DNA of 64,000 nucleotides from Gammaproteobacteria bacterium UBA4421. Its GTDB lineage: Bacteria > Pseudomonadota > Gammaproteobacteria > Pseudomonadales > Azotimanducaceae. Positions within the stretch are counted from its first letter, which is position 1; every line of letters begins with the position of its first letter. The position numbers were made by a program, and so were the translations under genes. The notes beneath the pieces were generated by a model that worked only from the letters and a program-made list of their open reading frames with translations, searched no databases and was not told where the DNA came from. The stretch is from contig DGQF01000055.1 of NCBI GenBank assembly GCA_002389675.1, positions 70,199 to 134,198 on the forward strand, read 5' to 3'. Below, in pieces: positions 51,795 through 60,369 of the stretch.

Positions 51795-53310
51795 TCCAGA
51801 ATGGGTCTCGCAGTAGACGTTTGAGCAGCTTTCCTGTGGGCAGGCGTGGTAGTTGGTTTGTGAAGTCTATGGATTTGGGGACCTTGTAACTCGCCAAGTG
51901 TTCGCGTGCGTATGTTGTAATGTCCTCGATGAGTTGTTCATTTTTCTCTGTGCCGGGTTTGGCTTCAATGATGGCTTTAACCTCTTCGCCAAATTCCGGA
52001 TTAGGAATGCCAAAAACGGCAACATCCTGGACTTGTTCGTGCAGAATCAAAACATCTTCAATCTCACGAGGATAAATATTGACGCCACCAGAGATAATCA
52101 TGAATGCTTTTCGATCGGTCAAAAAGAGATAACCCTCTGAGTTGATAAACCCTACATCACCCAGCGAAGTCCAGCTTGTCTGTTGAGGATGTGTCGCCTG
52201 TGTGGTTTTGTCGGGTGCGTTGTGATACTCGAATGGACGGTGGGTTTGCTCGAAATAAACTAATCCTTCCATCCCGATGGGTAGCTCGTTGCCTGCTTCA
52301 TCGCAAATGTGCAGCGTACCGCTGTGTGCCCGGCCTACGGAGCCAGGGTACTCAAGCCATTGCTCAGGGCTGATAATGGTTGAGCCGTTGCGCTCAGTGC
52401 CTGCGTAATATTCCCATAAAATAGGCCCCCACCAACGCATCATCCGTTGTTTGATTTCAACTGGGCATGGGGCTGCGGCGTGAATTGCACACTGATGGCT
52501 GCTCAAATCATATTGACCTAAAACTTCAGTGGGGAGGTTCAGCATTCTCACGAACATCGTGGGCACCCATTGACTGTGTGTGATTTGATGATGTTCTATG
52601 TTCTTTAGCGAAGATTGTGGGTCGAAGCGCTCCATCATATAGACGCTTCCGCCCAGAGAGAGTGTGCGCATGCAGTAGCCAAAAGGTGCGGCATGATAAA
52701 GCGGCGCGGGTGAAAGATAGCGGGTATGCTGGTCTATGCCGTAAGGATTGTTTGGCTCCACCCCGGGTATGCCATGCTCAATTGTTTGCCCTGTGAGGGG
52801 ACGTTTGATGCCTTTGGGACGGCCTGTGGTACCCGAGCTGTAAAGCAAAGTATCCCCCATGGGTTGCTCTGCTAGAGGGTAATTAGGCTGCATGTCCAAG
52901 AGTTTTTGATAGGCTTCATACCCTGCTACGGCACCTTTACTAAAGCGGTGAGGGCAGTTGTGTAGGTGCGCCTCGAGTGCTGCTGCCACCGGTAACTCGG
53001 ATGAAACAAAAAGCGCTGAACTGCATGAGTCGTTGACAATGTAGGCCACTTCGCTGGCAGTGAGATAGCGATTAATACACGTGAGGTAAAGGCCAGATCG
53101 CAATGCGCCCCAAGAGATAATGAAATAGTCCAGATGGTTTTCCATCAGGAGTGCGACGTGATCGCCGGGTCTCAACCCACGTGCGAAGAGAAGTTGTGCG
53201 ACTTGGTTGGACTGCGCCTCTAGCTCTGCCCACGTTAACTGAACTCCCGTTTCGCAGTTCAAGACAGCGGTGGTATTGGGTTTAAGGGTTGCCCAGTGTC
53301 CTGGATACAT
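51784..53310 (-). CDS. Acyl-CoA synthetase (AMP-forming)
   Basis: A 508-residue ANL ligase. LLYSSGTTGRPKGIKRPLTG (about 154-173) is the P-loop, WEYYAGTERNG the A5 motif, SLGDVGFINSEGYLFLTDRKAFMIISGGVNIYPREIED the A7-A8 region, and PTGKLLKRLLRD supplies the catalytic Lys. It activates a carboxylic acid to its CoA ester. YYAGTERNG differs from the common YGxTE and matches a subgroup seen with polycyclic-acid degradation. It starts at ATG 53310 with no strong ribosome site. A 420-bp space with a small gene precedes it. Confidence 0.92.
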   Translation of the reverse strand: MYPGHWATLKPNTTAVLNCETGVQLTWAELEAQSNQVAQLLFARGLRPGDHVALLMENHLDYFIISWGALRSGLYLTCINRYLTASEVAYIVNDSCSSALFVSSELPVAAALEAHLHNCPHRFSKGAVAGYEAYQKLLDMQPNYPLAEQPMGDTLLYSSGTTGRPKGIKRPLTGQTIEHGIPGVEPNNPYGIDQHTRYLSPAPLYHAAPFGYCMRTLSLGGSVYMMERFDPQSSLKNIEHHQITHSQWVPTMFVRMLNLPTEVLGQYDLSSHQCAIHAAAPCPVEIKQRMMRWWGPILWEYYAGTERNGSTIISPEQWLEYPGSVGRAHSGTLHICDEAGNELPIGMEGLVYFEQTHRPFEYHNAPDKTTQATHPQQTSWTSLGDVGFINSEGYLFLTDRKAFMIISGGVNIYPREIEDVLILHEQVQDVAVFGIPNPEFGEEVKAIIEAKPGTEKNEQLIEDITTYAREHLASYKVPKSIDFTNQLPRLPTGKLLKRLLRDPFWTKT

Positions 53311-53405
53311 GCGTCTGACCTCAAAATAACTTGATTATAGCTCGAGCGGCCTGCGCAGTTGCCCCTGATTCGAACTAGGGATGTTTTTCTTTCAGTATTT
53401 TGGGC

Positions 53406-53434
53406 AAAAAAATAGCCCCGCAGAGTTGCGGGGC
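53406..53434 (-). terminator. Intrinsic terminator
   Basis: On the minus strand an 8-bp perfect GC-rich stem (GCCCCGCA, loop ACTC, TGCGGGGC) is followed by A and seven T. It lies about 40 bp after the stop of the 52-aa gene. It is the clearest intrinsic terminator in the window and separates that gene from the acyl-CoA synthetase downstream. Confidence 0.9.
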
Positions 53435-53473
53435 CAATTAGGGGGAAGTGTTGCGGTGCCGAGGATTGTCTAA

Positions 53474-53632
53474 CTAGGCCGCTTCGCTTCCTCGAATGTA
53501 CTCCAGTTGCTCTAATGCCTTTGTCAATGCGGCCAGAAAAACCGTTGGGTTGTGCGCGCTCTCAAGGAATACATCTGTTGCGTATGCCTCTAGTAGGTCT
53601 GTGTCATTATCGTTCCGATTAAGATGATCCAT
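53474..53632 (-). CDS. 52-residue hypothetical protein with its own terminator
   Basis: The minus-strand frame from ATG 53632 to TAG 53474 encodes 52 residues starting MDHLNRNDNDTDLLEAYATD and ending EYIRGSEAA. It is acidic, mostly helical by composition, and has no signal or membrane segment. AGAGGA lies about 9 bases upstream of the ATG, and a strong intrinsic terminator follows the stop. The segment FLESAHNPTVFLAALTKALE faintly resembles the N-terminal region of HigA-like addiction-module antidotes, but no DNA-binding helix follows, so a remnant or unrelated protein is equally possible. It sits alone in the 420-bp space between an acyl-CoA synthetase and an LLM monooxygenase; the rest of that space shows nothing I can name. 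Confidence 0.55.
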   Translation of the reverse strand: MDHLNRNDNDTDLLEAYATDVFLESAHNPTVFLAALTKALEQLEYIRGSEAA

Positions 53633-53731
53633 ATCTTATTTCCTCTGTGTGAATTCCACGTTTAGGATTACAGATACTAAATATAACCGTAGACCTGTCT
53701 GTGCGAGAGTTCACAATTTTCAGAGGAAACC

Positions 53732-54769
53732 CTACAGCATTTCTGCAGCAATGAGCTCCAGTGCTTCGGGTTGTTGGCAGCCTAATAGCATAGCGCCCAC
53801 ATGGCCTTTGTTGCCGGCGGTTTTCCAGCGTCCAAGGCGCTCTTTGATCCGCTGGGCAGGTCCCACCAAATGGCAGGCGTCGATCAGTTCCGCGGGCACT
53901 GCGGCTGCCGCCTCGTCTTTTTTGCCGGATAAAAATAGATCCTGAATTTTAACGGCCTCGTCTTCAAATCCGAGGGCGGTGGCATAGTTGTTGTAGAAGT
54001 TTTTCCCGCGGGCGCCCATGCCTCCGATATACAACGCCATGTTTGCACGAATCGGCATCATGCATTTTGCAACGTCATCACCCATGATGACGGTGACAAA
54101 GGGGGAGACTTCAAATTGTGTGAGATTTTTGTCTCCTGCCGCATCGAATCCTTGCTGAATAGGTTTTTCAAATACGCTGTATTTTTCGGGATCCATCCAA
54201 ATCGGAAAAAAACCGTCGCACACTTCAGCGGCGGCGGCGACACCGCGCGGGGTAATATTTGCGGCGTAAATTGGGATATCTTCTTCGCAATGTAGGATGC
54301 TTTTGAGGGGTTTACCCAGGCCGGTGGCGCCGGGTCCCGTATAAGGTAATTGGTATAGTTCACCGTCGAACGCTGCGGGTGCCTTGCGTGCAAAAATTTG
54401 TTGCATGACTTGTACATATTCTTTCAGCCGAGTCACGGGCTTGCCATATGGGACCCCGTGCCAGCCTTCGATTACTTGAGGCCCTGAAGCGCCGAGGCCA
54501 ACGATGAACCTGCCGCCAGATAATTCCGCGAGGCTCATGGCAGTCATGGCGGTCATTGCGGGCGTTCGGGCTGGCATTTGCATGATCGCGGTGCCGACTT
54601 TGATGGTGTCGGTTTGAGCCAGTATCCATGCTGCAGGCGTGACGGCGTCTCCGCCCCAGGCTTCAGCGGTCCAGACAGAGTCATAGCCGAGTGCTTCTGC
54701 ATGTTTGATGGCTTTTAAATTGATGTTCACGCGCGCACCAATGCCGCCGCCCAGAATTCCTAATTTCAT
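53732..54769 (-). CDS. LLM-class flavin-dependent oxidoreductase (F420-type subgroup)
   Basis: A 345-residue luciferase-like protein, evident paralogue of the one at 27657-28697. Matching blocks are VWTAEAWGGDAVTPAAWILA, TIKVGTAIMQMPARTPAMTA and FIVGLGASGPQVIEGWHGVPYG. It likely uses reduced FMN or F420 to oxidise or reduce a small organic substrate. The C-terminal part (from about 250) differs from the paralogue, so substrates may differ. It stands alone on the minus strand with a 172-bp region upstream. Confidence 0.88.
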   Translation of the reverse strand: MKLGILGGGIGARVNINLKAIKHAEALGYDSVWTAEAWGGDAVTPAAWILAQTDTIKVGTAIMQMPARTPAMTAMTAMSLAELSGGRFIVGLGASGPQVIEGWHGVPYGKPVTRLKEYVQVMQQIFARKAPAAFDGELYQLPYTGPGATGLGKPLKSILHCEEDIPIYAANITPRGVAAAAEVCDGFFPIWMDPEKYSVFEKPIQQGFDAAGDKNLTQFEVSPFVTVIMGDDVAKCMMPIRANMALYIGGMGARGKNFYNNYATALGFEDEAVKIQDLFLSGKKDEAAAAVPAELIDACHLVGPAQRIKERLGRWKTAGNKGHVGAMLLGCQQPEALELIAAEML

Positions 54770-54941
54770 CGCGAGCCTCTAAGTTTTTTCTTGGACACCA
54801 TGATCACCGACGACGACCGAAAAATCTAGCGCACCGTTAGAGGGCGCTTGTCGCTGATGGGACAAAGGCTCTAATTGCTGCGGGTTGAGTAAGCGTTCTG
54901 AGGATGTTGTTGTGGAGAAACGGCGGGCCTGCAGGCGGCGA

Positions 54942-55244
54942 TCAGCGACGAACCCGTCGTTTGAGTTTGTCTAGTTTTTCTTTCCAATGTTGGAACAGCG
55001 CTGGGTCACCACCGCGGTCGGGGTGGTGCTCTTGGCACATGCGACGCGCTTCCATAATTTCATGCACCGGTAATACCAACTCTAGTCCCAGTGCTTCGAT
55101 TTCTGTCTGGGAAAGCGTTTTTACAGGGCTGTCGTCTTCAGGCTGCGCGTAGAAGCCACGCCAGTTGCTGTTGGAGCGATTTGCATAGGATACGGGACCA
55201 GAGAGGCCGAGTTTCCATGGATGATTTTTAGCGGGCTTGGGCAT
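54942..55244 (-). CDS. Mini J-domain protein
   Basis: A 100-residue protein. HHPDRGGDPALFQHW contains the J-domain signature His-Pro-Asp at 74-76, preceded by helix II (LVLPVHEIMEARRMCQE) and followed by helix III (FQHWKEKLDKLKRRVRR). The N-terminal 40 residues are basic and probably unstructured. J-domains stimulate the ATPase of an Hsp70; nothing else for client binding is present. It is a single gene, divergent from the DUF442 protein, on 111 bp of shared upstream sequence. Confidence 0.8.
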   Translation of the reverse strand: MPKPAKNHPWKLGLSGPVSYANRSNSNWRGFYAQPEDDSPVKTLSQTEIEALGLELVLPVHEIMEARRMCQEHHPDRGGDPALFQHWKEKLDKLKRRVRR

Positions 55245-55355
55245 GCGTTACGTATCTGCAGCGAATCGTCGAAGCACGGTAACATATTTATTTGACCAGT
55301 TGATATTTAACGCCGATGCTTTTGTGATTGACTTGGTTTAAAGAAGGAATTGTTG

Positions 55356-55913
55356 ATGTTCAAGCAGTGGTGGGTGATTGTCTTTCTGGGCGTGAGTTCC
55401 GTTCACGCTGAGCAGCGCTATTTTGTGGAGCCGGAGCCTTTGGAAGGTAGCGAATTTCGTGATTTGTTGTCACAGGTCGGGCCTGAACTCATTATGGCGG
55501 GGCAACCGACCGTTCTGGGCCTGCGGCAGATGGCGCAACAAGGCGTCACGATGGTGATTAATTTGCGCACCATGAGAGAGATGAATGACCGCAGTGTGGT
55601 ACCTTTTGATGAAGCAGCTGAAGTTTCCCAACTGGGCTTGACCTATGTGCATCTGCCCTCTGGCGGTGCTCAATCGCCTTATTCACGGGCTATCGTCGAT
55701 CAGTTCGCCAAAGCGCTGGAGCAAGCGGATGGCCCTGTGCTGTTGCACTGCACTGTGGGTTGGCGCGCCAGCCATCTGTGGGTCGCCTATTTGGTGGCCT
55801 ACGAGCAAGTGCCTTTGCCCAAGGCTCTGGATATTGCTCGGCAGCTTAATTTTGGCGACTTACCCGTTGAAGGTTTTCTGGGCCAACCGCTGACACTCAC
55901 CCCGATACATTAG
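55356..55913 (+). CDS. DUF442-type (beta-lactamase hydrolase-like) phosphatase, exported
   Basis: A 185-residue protein with a signal peptide (MFKQWWVIVFLGVSSVHAEQ, cleavage probably after HA). The domain is the dual-specificity-like DUF442 fold: INLRTMREMNDRS and the active-site loop LLHCTVGWRASHLW near 126-139. The loop is Cys-x4-Arg, as in the DUF442/BLH family rather than the Cys-x5-Arg of true protein tyrosine phosphatases. ATG at 55356 behind AAGAAGGAA. Role unknown; it is 10 bp ahead of the AhpD-like gene, suggesting a small periplasm-cytoplasm stress pair. Confidence 0.83.
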   Translation: MFKQWWVIVFLGVSSVHAEQRYFVEPEPLEGSEFRDLLSQVGPELIMAGQPTVLGLRQMAQQGVTMVINLRTMREMNDRSVVPFDEAAEVSQLGLTYVHLPSGGAQSPYSRAIVDQFAKALEQADGPVLLHCTVGWRASHLWVAYLVAYEQVPLPKALDIARQLNFGDLPVEGFLGQPLTLTPIH

Positions 55914-55923
55914 GAGAGATATT

Positions 55924-56493
55924 ATGGAAACGCACTTGATTAGTCGTTTTGCAGTGCCCTCATTAGACAGCCTGCCACTTGATATTCGCCATCGCATAGA
56001 AGGCATTCAAGAAAAATCGGGATTTGTGCCCAATGTGTTTTTGGTACTGGCTCGGCGACCAGCAGAGTTTAGGGCTTTTTTTGCGCAGCATGATGCGTTG
56101 ATGGACAAGGACAGCGGATTAACCAAGGCGGAGCGCGAGATGATTGTGGTGGCGACCTCGGCAGCCAATGCTTGTCAGTATTGTGTCATCGCACATGGGG
56201 CAATTCTGCGCATCCGAGCGAAGAATCCTCTGTTGGCGGATCAAATTGCGGTTAATTACTTAAAGGCAGACATCACGCCCCGACAAAGCGCGATGTTAGA
56301 TTTTGCCTTACAAATCGCTCTGCATAGCGCGACAGTGGAAGCTGCAGATTTAGAATTACTGCATGCCCAGGGCTTCAGTGATGAGGATATCTGGGATATC
56401 GGCGCGATTGCGGCCTTTTTTGCAATGAGCAACCGGTTGGCCAACCTGGCTGCGATTCGGCCCAATGCCGAATTTTACTCTATGGGCCGCTAG
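55924..56493 (+). CDS. AhpD/peroxidase-related protein (CMD family)
   Basis: A 189-residue alkylhydroperoxidase-like protein. The catalytic CxxC-x3-H motif is Cys84, Cys87, His91 (ANACQYCVIAHG), in the peroxidase-related subgroup (uncharacterised but AhpD-like). It would reduce hydroperoxides with a thiol partner. AGGAGAG 6-8 bases ahead of the ATG. It follows the DUF442 gene by 10 bp. Reactive peroxide handling fits the oxygenase-rich surroundings. Confidence 0.9.
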   Translation: METHLISRFAVPSLDSLPLDIRHRIEGIQEKSGFVPNVFLVLARRPAEFRAFFAQHDALMDKDSGLTKAEREMIVVATSAANACQYCVIAHGAILRIRAKNPLLADQIAVNYLKADITPRQSAMLDFALQIALHSATVEAADLELLHAQGFSDEDIWDIGAIAAFFAMSNRLANLAAIRPNAEFYSMGR

Positions 56494-56734
56494 TGAATTG
56501 ATTTGTCGGGTCGCTTTGGCGCGGGTTTTGTCCCCACGTTGGTCACCTATTGTATGTTTTGAGTTCGCAAGTGAGCCCCGCACTTCGATAGTTGTCAGAC
56601 GCTTGGCAAAAAAGCACAAGCTCAAGTGACGATATTAGCGACGCTGGCCCTGTCATAAAGCAAAGCGGCCACAGAACATTATACTGAGAGCATCAACCGC
56701 CCACCTGAACGAATCCCGTCGCAGCAGTCCTAGC
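56494..56734. other. 241-bp space between convergent genes
   Basis: No coding frame with start and ribosome site, no strong hairpin with U-run, and no RNA gene signature is visible here. The AhpD-like gene and the acyl-CoA synthetase gene both end into it, so it may only hold weak transcript ends. Confidence 0.4.
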
Positions 56735-58273
56735 CTAGCTGCCTGAAACTCGCCGATCGAAACCTTCCCAATGTGGTTCTCGTAGGTCTTTACGTTTGAT
56801 TTTTCCAACGGGAGATTTGGGTAAGGGGTCGGTTGTGATTTCCACCCCGCCGGGTTTTTTGTAGGAACCCAGCTCATCGGCAACCCATTGCGTGATGTCA
56901 GCAGGTGTCACTTTAGCTTCCCGAGTCACGACACAAACTGCGTAGGGCGTCTCGCCCCAACGAGGATCGGGCACGCCAAAGACAGCGACTTCGATCACCT
57001 CTGGGTGCCCGGCGATGACATTTTCGAGTTCCGCCGGCCAGATGTTGTAGCCGCCGGATATGATCATGTCGTCCGCGCGGTCGACGACATACAGGTACCC
57101 GTTCTTATCAAGCTTGCCAAGATCGCCCGTTTTGATCCATTGGTTAATCCGTCTGGCCCGGGTTGCTTCAGGGTTGTTCCAGAATTCGCTCATCATGCCG
57201 TCAGATTTGGCAACAATTTCGCCGACGGTGTCCACCGCCAGCGGCTGGTTGTCTTCGTCCCAAATCTCTATTTCGGCAAAAGGTAACGCCAAACCGCAGG
57301 CGCGTAGTGGATTGGAACCCTCAATTTCTGCGAACCATTGTGCACTGTTCATCATGGCGACGGGCAATACTTCGGTTTGTCCATAGCCTTGATACAGAGC
57401 GTCACCGAACACCTCCCTTGCGGCAAAGGCGGTGGCGTCTTGAATAGGAGCGGCAGCGATCAAAAGGCACTTGAGGTGCGAAAAATCGCGCCCCCGAGCG
57501 GAGGTTTCTCTCACCACAGCATTGACCATAGTAGGGACCATAAAAGCGTAGTTAATTTTTTCCTGCTCGATGAGATCCAGCGTTTTGACAGGATCAAAAT
57601 GATCGACCATGACGTTGCAACCGCCGGATAGCCAGATGGGCAGATATTGATACCCCGACCCGTGAGAAATAGGGCCGAGGTGTAAACATTTGTCTCCAGG
57701 TTCAACGGGCGGAAAGGTATAAAACCAGTCTCTGCCGGCGGCTAACCAGGCTTTGTGGGTGTATGCGACACCCTTGGAAACACCCGTGGTGCCGCCGGTG
57801 TGCCGAATGATAAAATAATCGTCCGGTGTGATGGGCAGATTGGGGTCTTCTGCAGACTGGGCGGCAAGCCATGTCTCGTAACTATCGTCGCGCACAAAAA
57901 TGTGTTCAAGGTCTTCGAGTTCGTGCTCAAGGCCGGCCACTTCGTGGGCGTAGGCGGCACTGACCAGTATGATTTTGCAGTTGGTATGGCCAAGCATATG
58001 GCTATGTGCCTCACGACCGTTGCGCGGGTAGAGTGGAACACGCACCGCATTGGCGATTGCGGCCGCCTGAAAAAGATCAGCGGCCTCAATGGCGTTGTCT
58101 TCTAAAACGCCGACGCGGTCGCCGGGTTGCAGGCCCAGCTTGCGCAATCCGTTGGCCAAGCGAATACCCCGCTCCCATGCTTGGCTAAAGGTTAAATGGG
58201 TATCGTTGTGTCGGACCGCATACCGTTGAGCGTGGTGTTGTGCAGCGCGACGCATGAGTGTGCGTACGTCCAT
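56735..58273 (-). CDS. Acyl-CoA synthetase (AMP-forming)
   Basis: A 512-residue ANL ligase. The P-loop is IIRHTGGTTGVSKGVAYTH (about 153-171) with Gly in place of the usual Ser in TSGTTG. YGQTEVLPVAMM is A5, KTGDLGKLDKNGYLYVVDRADDMIISGGYNIWPAELEN covers A7-A8, and SPVGKIKRKDLRE has the catalytic Lys. It activates fatty or aromatic acids to CoA thioesters. It is a single gene on the minus strand with 176 bp before the SLC13-type permease gene (also minus). Confidence 0.92.
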   Translation of the reverse strand: MDVRTLMRRAAQHHAQRYAVRHNDTHLTFSQAWERGIRLANGLRKLGLQPGDRVGVLEDNAIEAADLFQAAAIANAVRVPLYPRNGREAHSHMLGHTNCKIILVSAAYAHEVAGLEHELEDLEHIFVRDDSYETWLAAQSAEDPNLPITPDDYFIIRHTGGTTGVSKGVAYTHKAWLAAGRDWFYTFPPVEPGDKCLHLGPISHGSGYQYLPIWLSGGCNVMVDHFDPVKTLDLIEQEKINYAFMVPTMVNAVVRETSARGRDFSHLKCLLIAAAPIQDATAFAAREVFGDALYQGYGQTEVLPVAMMNSAQWFAEIEGSNPLRACGLALPFAEIEIWDEDNQPLAVDTVGEIVAKSDGMMSEFWNNPEATRARRINQWIKTGDLGKLDKNGYLYVVDRADDMIISGGYNIWPAELENVIAGHPEVIEVAVFGVPDPRWGETPYAVCVVTREAKVTPADITQWVADELGSYKKPGGVEITTDPLPKSPVGKIKRKDLREPHWEGFDRRVSGS

Positions 58274-58449
58274 TTTGACCTCCCCTTTGGTCTCTAAATC
58301 GTCTTCTGTTCTGGACTTACTGTGTGTTGACTGTGCAGGGCCAGAGCAGACCGTGCCGTGATAAACACCGATAACTTAGTTTAAGTGGGTGGTTCAAGTC
58401 CATCGCCGCAATAACCAGATTGTGTTTTCACCAATTACCCGGATGGTAT

Positions 58450-60267
58450 CTAGAGGTACATAAAGGTCAACACACTAGAAAGGGTAAGCCACATAATGAG
58501 GGTTAGCGGTACACCGACCTTTACGAATTCTCTGAAGGTATAGTTGCCCGCGCTCATAATGATCAAGTTTGTTTTATAGGCCATGGGCGTTGCATAGCTC
58601 ATGTTGGCGCCAAACAGGACTGCCAGCACAAATGGCTCGGCGGGTAATCCCAGGGCCTGTGCGATGCCGATGCCGATAGGGGTGCCAATCACAGCCGCTG
58701 CATTATTGGAAACGACGTTTGTCAGAAATGCCAGCAACAACATCAGTGCAGATAATACAATTGGGGGCGAGGCACTTTGTGTGGCGAATAAAAACAGCTC
58801 GGTTAAATATTGGGTTGCGCCGGTTACCTGTAATCCCAAGCCCAGAGCGAGGCTGGCCGCGACAATAAAATAAACCGATGGACTGATGGCGCCCAGTGCA
58901 CTGTTTATGGTTACGCAGCGCGTGAGGAGCATTGCTGAGCAGCCTGCGATCCCGGCGACGGCGATGGGCATGATTCCCAATGCGGCCAGGGTGACTACCG
59001 TGATGAGTATGCCGAATGCAAGTGGGGCTTTTTTGGAGCGGGGTAGAGCGACACTGCTGTCTAAAAGCAAGAATTCTGGCGATCGTTTAATCACAGCCAA
59101 TTGGTCGCGCGGACCTTGGACAAGCAGTACATCACCTGGGCTCAGAATAACGTCATGGATGTCCTCTTTCGATCGCCATATTTTCTTACCCGAACGATGT
59201 AACGCTAACACCGCCAATTGATAACGGTCTAAAAATTGGCTGTAGGCTAAGTTTGCGCGGTCCAGACGCGATCCTCTGACGATGGCAATTTCAGCCAGCG
59301 TTTGATCCTCAGCGTTGAGAGGGTGTGCTTCTTTTGTGTTGGCGGTCGTAGCAAATAATTTAGCTTTTAGACTCTCTTCAAACGCTTTTAGATTTTTTGG
59401 AGTGTCTCTAACCCTCAGTCGATCGTTTACCTGCAGCTCAATGTCCGGCAGAGGCATGAGTGTGGTATCCCCGCGCCGAATCCTTATTACCCGCATGTCT
59501 CCGCCAGTCAAGGCAATGGCTGCAGACAGGGTTTTGCCGACGGCCACGGCATCATCGGTTAGGTGCAAGCGAGCATCGAACAGTCGAGGGGAATCCGCGG
59601 AGAGTTTTGTCGCCCTAGCTGGCAGTAGCCTTGGTGCGACCAACCATAGATAAGCCAATCCAACGCAGGCGCCGACTGAGGCAGGAATGGCAAAATCGAA
59701 AAGACCAAATCGTTCCAGTCCTAAATCTGCGGCTACGTTGACGACCAGTAAGTTGGTTGAGGTGCCGATTGTGGTCGTCATCCCACCGACCAGCGTCGCA
59801 AAGCCCATCGGCATGAGTATCTTTGATGAAGAGGACTTGTTGCGTAGGCAGACGCTGATCAGGATCGGAACAAAGAGCACCACAATGGGTGTGTTGTTAA
59901 CAAAAGCTGATAGGCAGGCGCCGGTGATCAACGTTGCCAATAATGACAGCGCCGGAGATTTTCCCCACAAGATGCTCAAGCCCCTGCCGATGGGTTCTAA
60001 CGCTCCGGTCTGCACGAGCCCCTGACCGAGTACCATGAGCGCACACACAGCAATCAGTGCCTCGTTGGCAAAACCGGAAAACAGGCGGCTTGGGTTAAAG
60101 TCAGCAAAAGGGAAAAGGGTAAACCCGACAACCAATACAACAAGTAACGACAGTGAGGTGATCTCCAGCCGCCAATTGTCTCTGCTAAAGCCATACAGTG
60201 CGATCAAAGTCATCACCAGCATCGCTGATGCGTGGGGGTTTGGTAGGTCTGGCATGGTGGTGATCAT
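58450..60267 (-). CDS. SLC13-type permease with TrkA-C domains
   Basis: A 605-residue transporter of the SLC13/arsB-like (DASS) superfamily. About six helices at the N-terminus include SAFVNNTPIVVLFVPIL (about 120-136), the signature hairpin; GGMTTTIGTSTNLLV follows. A central cytoplasmic insert (about 220-385) holds two TrkA-C modules (VIRIRRGDTTLMPLPDIELQ and DVILSPGDVLLVQGPRDQL). The C-terminal repeat has FLTNVVSNNAAAVIGTPIG. Such carriers move sodium with dicarboxylates, sulfate or similar anions. Divergent from thrS. A minus-strand start at ATG 60267 is used. Confidence 0.9.
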   Translation of the reverse strand: MITTMPDLPNPHASAMLVMTLIALYGFSRDNWRLEITSLSLLVVLVVGFTLFPFADFNPSRLFSGFANEALIAVCALMVLGQGLVQTGALEPIGRGLSILWGKSPALSLLATLITGACLSAFVNNTPIVVLFVPILISVCLRNKSSSSKILMPMGFATLVGGMTTTIGTSTNLLVVNVAADLGLERFGLFDFAIPASVGACVGLAYLWLVAPRLLPARATKLSADSPRLFDARLHLTDDAVAVGKTLSAAIALTGGDMRVIRIRRGDTTLMPLPDIELQVNDRLRVRDTPKNLKAFEESLKAKLFATTANTKEAHPLNAEDQTLAEIAIVRGSRLDRANLAYSQFLDRYQLAVLALHRSGKKIWRSKEDIHDVILSPGDVLLVQGPRDQLAVIKRSPEFLLLDSSVALPRSKKAPLAFGILITVVTLAALGIMPIAVAGIAGCSAMLLTRCVTINSALGAISPSVYFIVAASLALGLGLQVTGATQYLTELFLFATQSASPPIVLSALMLLLAFLTNVVSNNAAAVIGTPIGIGIAQALGLPAEPFVLAVLFGANMSYATPMAYKTNLIIMSAGNYTFREFVKVGVPLTLIMWLTLSSVLTFMYL

Positions 60268-60328
60268 CAGTTTTGAGATTGCATTTGTTTAGTAAACATA
60301 AATTCTGCCGCGGCCAGCGCTCCGGAAG

Positions 60329-60337
60329 TGCTATAAT
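60329..60337 (+). promoter_or_regulatory. Extended -10 promoter of thrS
   Basis: TGCTATAAT fits an extended -10 element (TGnTATAAT). No convincing -35 lies at the usual distance. Transcription would start near 60344, about 100 bases before the thrS ATG, leaving a leader that holds the hairpin and small reading frame described separately. Confidence 0.5.
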
Positions 60338-60369
60338 TGCCCGAGGCGCTTATGTTACATTTTTGCGTC

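Noticed and set aside
53474..53632. Complete HigA-type antitoxin
   Set aside because: The 52-residue protein ends before any helix-turn-helix and no toxin gene is adjacent.
55356..55913. Classical protein tyrosine phosphatase
   Set aside because: The active-site loop is Cys-x4-Arg, which fits DUF442/BLH, not Cys-x5-Arg.
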